The position numbers and the translations under genes were made by a program. The notes under the pieces are model-generated. The model was not told where the DNA came from. It made no database searches and saw only the letters and a program-made list of their open reading frames with translations. A DNA stretch of 64,000 nt, from the NCBI GenBank assembly GCA_030737875.1, contig CM060910.1, forward strand, positions 611,395,303-611,459,302, written 5' to 3'. Position 1 is the first letter of the stretch. Each line of letters begins with the position of its first letter. Of this stretch, positions 60,506 through 64,000 are shown piece after piece. The stretch is from Allium sativum. Its lineage: Eukaryota > Streptophyta > Magnoliopsida > Asparagales > Amaryllidaceae.

Positions 60506-61391
60506 AAACACAACCCCCTTGATATCAGACTTGACTCTCTTTTAGCTTTCTTTTGCTAGAGCATATAGAAAGAAAGAAATGTGCATGTGTTTAACAACCC
60601 AAAAAACGCTTTCTCGGAGTTTGCAATTATGTCATATACTTGTTTGATATTTGGAAAGGTTGCGCTCGTCCAGCACGCTTCTGATTTACCCTACCTGCAC
60701 CACCATCTCCAGGCACCCAGGGAAGCAGTTCGGCTTTTTCACTTTGAGGGCATGCACTAGTTCTTCATTAGCCCTACATTGCATGGCTTTTGTATACATT
60801 ATTATGCTTATGTTCTCTTATGGTAGCTTATGTATTTTGGAATGTATAATGGATTAGCTCTATCCTAGACTTTCATGCCACTGGTTGGGCATATCAACCA
60901 GACTATTATCGTATTTATGTTATTATGGTTATCGGCTGTGTGGCTACACGTTGCACACCCATCTCTGTCTAAAAAACTATTCACACCGAGGCAAAACAAA
61001 ATTCCACCAAATAGCCATAGGTGAAAGGAACCAAGTCCAAATCCTGAGAAGGAAAATAGGAGATTTCTAAGAGTTTCGTAAAGCGCACAACCTAACCTCG
61101 AGTCATGCAAATAATAGGGTTTAGGGCCATTCTCTTGATTCAATGCAAAGTGAATCTCGCACATGGTTTACTAGCTAGTTTGAAACAACCTAGAATGTCC
61201 CTCTCAAAGTCTTATTGTTATTACCAGCAAAGACAATCCAAGTCAAAAAGCCTAAGCAAATAGATAGCGAGTTAAGGACAACTCCTTGAAACCAAGTCAA
61301 TATGAACAGCTTGGTCTACCAGACGAGCAACTTGAAGACAATTCATTCCAGAGTACATCATGTTTTCAACAAAATGTGATCTAGGGACAAA

Positions 61392-62411
61392 TGTTAACCC
61401 GAATATAAACCTAATAGATACTCATACAGAATACAATTAAGAACAGAGAGGTACAACCTTGGGATTAGATGACACTTCAATAAAAAGACCACGAAGAACA
61501 GACCAAAGCATTGCTCAAGTTTTAGGCATCAAATAGTTAAGTACATAGGCCAGTTTCGACCCATCATGGGTTGGCACCGACCCATGTACATGACTCCTTT
61601 GATCCCATGACTTGTTAAATCCTCCTTGCAATACGAACAGGAAGCCATGAAAGAAATTCCAAGGCGATCAGACTTGTTCAAGCATCATTACTCGATAGAC
61701 TGAAAGGTTGGATCTAGAAGGCGAGAAGTGTAGTTCGATACGACATCAAACCAAGTCCAATCAATACCAAATTACATCTAGGAAATAAACAAGACAAGAG
61801 CATCGCGATCATGAATCCCAGGACAAAAATATGCTAACACCATGGGTCAGCACCGACCCATGCAGTTAGTGTATTTTTCCATGCTGCTTTCTGGGATGGG
61901 TCGGCACTCTATTCTAAGGCTTCCTGCAAGTGGGCTTGGCCAAACTCCCTCCAAATAACCTATAAATACACCCAAAGCACCAACATCAAAGGGGGATTTC
62001 CTTGCTTTGCCAAAGCTCTACAAAGATAGATCTTCATCTCCAGCAGCCATTACTCTTCTCCTACAACAAAGCTTCTTCTCCAGAGATAGAAAATCTTGGG
62101 TACTTAGGCTGGTTAACGTGATTCTATGATAATCAATAGTAATAGTGATAATTTGTTAATCTCTACTTTAGGGAACTTTGTAATTATCTATAATATATTG
62201 TACTTGGCAAAGTAAGGATCATAATAAAAGATATTCCAAGTGAATGCAGGCATTGACAATGGCTGGACCACCATAAAAAATCTCTCTCTCTCTCTTTACA
62301 TTCTGTTTCATACCTATTTTCATTTATCTTTATATGTTATGTAATGGCTTCCCCCAAAAAGGGTGGTGCTTTCGCTAAAATGTGGTGTTAGTGCCATTTT
62401 TGGCGTTAACA
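61392..62411 (+). repeat. 3' LTR of the LARD (1020 bp)
   Basis: Pairs with 48575-49569 over its whole length with many substitutions and small indels. ACCGAC occurs at 61576-61581 and 61852-61857, GTCGGC at about 61900, TATAAATA at about 61961. Confidence 0.9.
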
Positions 62412-62416
62412 TAAAA

Positions 62417-63653
62417 ATTATTATACACATAAGTTTTTTATTTAAAATATATATTATTTGGTCGAAATAAAAGAAAAAATATTCAACTAATCAGTTAAAA
62501 CATGAAAAAACATCAACTAGGATTTTTTTTAAAATGTGATGGGATAGGATGATCGCGATATTAATACATGCACAAACTAGAACATTGCATGACAATATTA
62601 CAGCAACACAATTATGTTTACATGGTTGTCTAGAGCCTGGAATAGATGAAGACAACATCAGATTTTCTTTTTTCATACATAAACATGGAGGAAGGTTACA
62701 TGTGACAACCATTACAGGCCAACAACTATAAGTTGATCTAGGGCTACTAAAAGGACTAAATCCATCAGTTGCAAGCCCAAATCTCAAATTTCTTAGACCA
62801 GAAGCAAACTTAGGCCAATTTTTATCATTCTTCTTCCAAGCTAAAGAGTCAAATGGATGTCGTAGTTTTCCATCTTTATTTTTGTTTATATCATGCCACC
62901 TAAACTATGCTAATGTTTTTTTGAGATTTAAACATTCTTCTAAGTCTAGGTATAATTGGAAAATATCTAAGCACCTTAACCAGAATATTTTTCTTCCTCT
63001 CGTTAGCATGTCGCCTTTTTTGTACCTAGGAAAACCACACTTCGGGCATTTATCAAAATTCAATCTCTTTTCGAAAAAGACAACAATCATTCTCACAAGC
63101 ATGAATTTTTGCATAATTAAAACGCTTGAGAAACTTTTTTATCTTATAATTGCTCTTAGGAAGCAAATTTTCATCTAGTAACATATGATCATGTATTCCC
63201 TTTAGAAGTTCATTAAAACTTTAGCTGATAATCCATTCTCAATTTTGATTTAGTATAAAGATAATGTAGCCTAAATATTTATAGACTTTTTAGAACTAGG
63301 ATACAAAGCAAGTAAAGGATCTCCTACCATAGCATCTTGTATCATGCTTGTATTATTCAAAATCACTTCATCGTTAAAAGCATCGACGTACGTTTTGTAT
63401 GTATTAAAAAACTTCATTATCCTCATGAACATTTTCAACATTACTAGGCCGTTCTCCATACAAAATCCATGTAGTGTAAGTTGGATCCACACCTGTTAGA
63501 TGAGCACACAAGTTACGACATTTTGAGAAGGGACAACAAATGCGGCACTCGTTTTATCAAATGTGGCACTCGTTTTATTGACAAGTTGCTCATTGTATTT
63601 TAAGGCTATGTTTATGAAATTCCATGCCTCTTCTTTATATTCACTTGTGGCTG

Positions 63654-63707
<54 letters not shown>

Positions 63708-63820
63708 GAGACATGAAACAATTGAAATATATTCAAAAATTATCAAAAAAATGATGTATAGTACAAACCTGGGTAAATAAACCAAAGATTTCTCCAACTC
63801 ATGGTAAATCGATGGCATGC
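62417..63820 (-). pseudogene. CACTA (En/Spm) TNP2 transposase, N-terminal fragments
   Basis: Read on the minus strand from right to left: an exon-1-like piece (SEYKEEAWNFINIALKYNEQ, near 63590-63660), then CPFSKCRNLCAHLTGVDPTY and TTWILYGERPSN (near 63440-63530), the transposase-associated domain. Next is a zinc-binding stretch CPKCGFPRYKKGD (62905-63114). Then RWHDINKNKDGKLRHPFDSL, FGLATDGFSPFSS and STYSCWPVMVVTCNLPPCLC (about 62560-62890), the TNP2 core. Frames change between the pieces. The rest of the gene is at 47520-48569, separated by the LARD. Confidence 0.88.
63655..63706. repeat. (TA)n microsatellite
   Basis: About 26 TA units, probably within an intron or a decayed junction between the first two TNP2 pieces. 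Confidence 0.95.
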
Positions 63821-64000
63821 TTTTTTGCTTGTAGAAAAATAGTTTATTAAATTATTATGCGACATATAAAATATAAATCTTAGGTTTATATTTCATAAAA
63901 GTAACTAAATAAATATATGAAATGAAAAGGGATCTCAAATCATATAACACTTGCACTTGAAATATCGCTCTCGCTCAGCGTACCTACAACAAAAATTGAT
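63821..64000. other. Right edge, nothing recognized
   Basis: AT-rich sequence upstream of the TNP2 start. It may be the 5' part of the CACTA element, but no terminus is visible before the window ends. Confidence 0.4.

Larger units (their letters stand above)
58164..60974 (+). mobile_element. 5'-truncated LINE (plant L1 type)
   Basis: RT and zf-RVT sequence without the endonuclease domain. It is flanked by a 14-bp direct repeat with one mismatch: AACTATTCACATCG (58150-58163) and AACTATTCACACCG (60975-60988). The 3' end has only a short A run before the repeat. 5' truncation and long target duplications are usual for LINEs. It is inserted in the LARD interior. Confidence 0.88.
49830..61391 (+). 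other. LARD interior, otherwise non-coding
   Basis: Apart from the tandem array (51538-52170), MITE (56323-56577) and LINE (58164-60974) I see no coding frame longer than expected by chance and no domain. ACCGACC motifs recur near 50150 and 50195. The sequence is mixed in composition, not simple repeat, as expected for a large non-autonomous retroelement interior. Confidence 0.5.
48575..62411 (+). mobile_element. LARD-like LTR element without gag-pol, inserted in TNP2
   Basis: LTRs at 48575-49569 and 61392-62411 begin TGTTAACCCGAATATAA and end GGC(A/G)TTAACA. A perfect 5-bp target duplication TAAAA flanks them (48570-48574 and 62412-62416). After the left LTR comes TTTGGTGATTTCACT, resembling the TTTGGTGCTTTCA-type primer site of Tat-lineage elements; before the right LTR comes AGGGACAAA, a weak polypurine tract. 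The 11.8-kb interior has no gag-pol. A LINE and a MITE are inserted in it. Plus orientation is supported by the primer site and by TATA boxes at 49132 and 61961. Confidence 0.88.

Overview
The window looks like a repeat-only stretch of a plant nuclear genome, probably a eudicot. I find no gene that I can defend as a host gene. Almost every base can be assigned to transposable elements or their debris, and the elements are nested inside one another. The plant assignment rests on the families present: Tekay/Del-type Ty3 chromoviruses with an initiator-Met primer site and a C-terminal chromodomain, a SIRE/Maximus-type Ty1/copia element, an En/Spm (CACTA) TNP2 transposase, a plant L1-type LINE with a zf-RVT domain, and a large LTR element without coding capacity.

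Layout. 1-7650: minus-strand Ty3 element A, cut by the left window edge, with nearly intact gag-pol and a 2984-bp LTR. 7651-9970: AT-rich array of drifting tandem repeats. 9971-11798 and 21591-about 21840: two halves of an unclassified LTR-like sequence split by SIRE-type element D (11799-21590, minus). About 21841-24635: AT-rich sequence, then a diverged relative of the D LTR. 24636-24693 and 47311-47519: the two ends of a small CACTA-like element, split by Ty3 element B (24694-47310, plus, TSD ATCAT). B is itself split inside gag by Ty3 element C (28608-39834, plus, TSD GGTTA). 47520-48569 and 62417-63820: minus-strand TNP2 transposase debris, split by a 13.8-kb LARD-like element (48575-62411, TSD TAAAA). 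The LARD carries a foldback MITE (56323-56577), a roughly 128-bp tandem array, and a 5'-truncated LINE (58164-60974, 14-bp TSD).

Relative age follows from the nesting. CACTA debris is older than the LARD; the LARD is older than the LINE and MITE; the small CACTA element is older than B; B is older than C. A, B and C are sister families. Their LTRs share one promoter plan: an 18-bp palindrome holding two E2F-like sites lies about 205 bp upstream of a TATA box, a cluster of GTCGAC palindromes sits between them, and a long transcribed leader contains one or two copies of a roughly 98-bp stem-loop whose stems differ between copies by compensatory changes. That stem-loop and the shared E2F-like palindrome are the most interesting signals here. 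A is the best candidate for a protein donor. C is badly broken in its coding region yet has nearly identical LTRs, so it was probably moved in trans.
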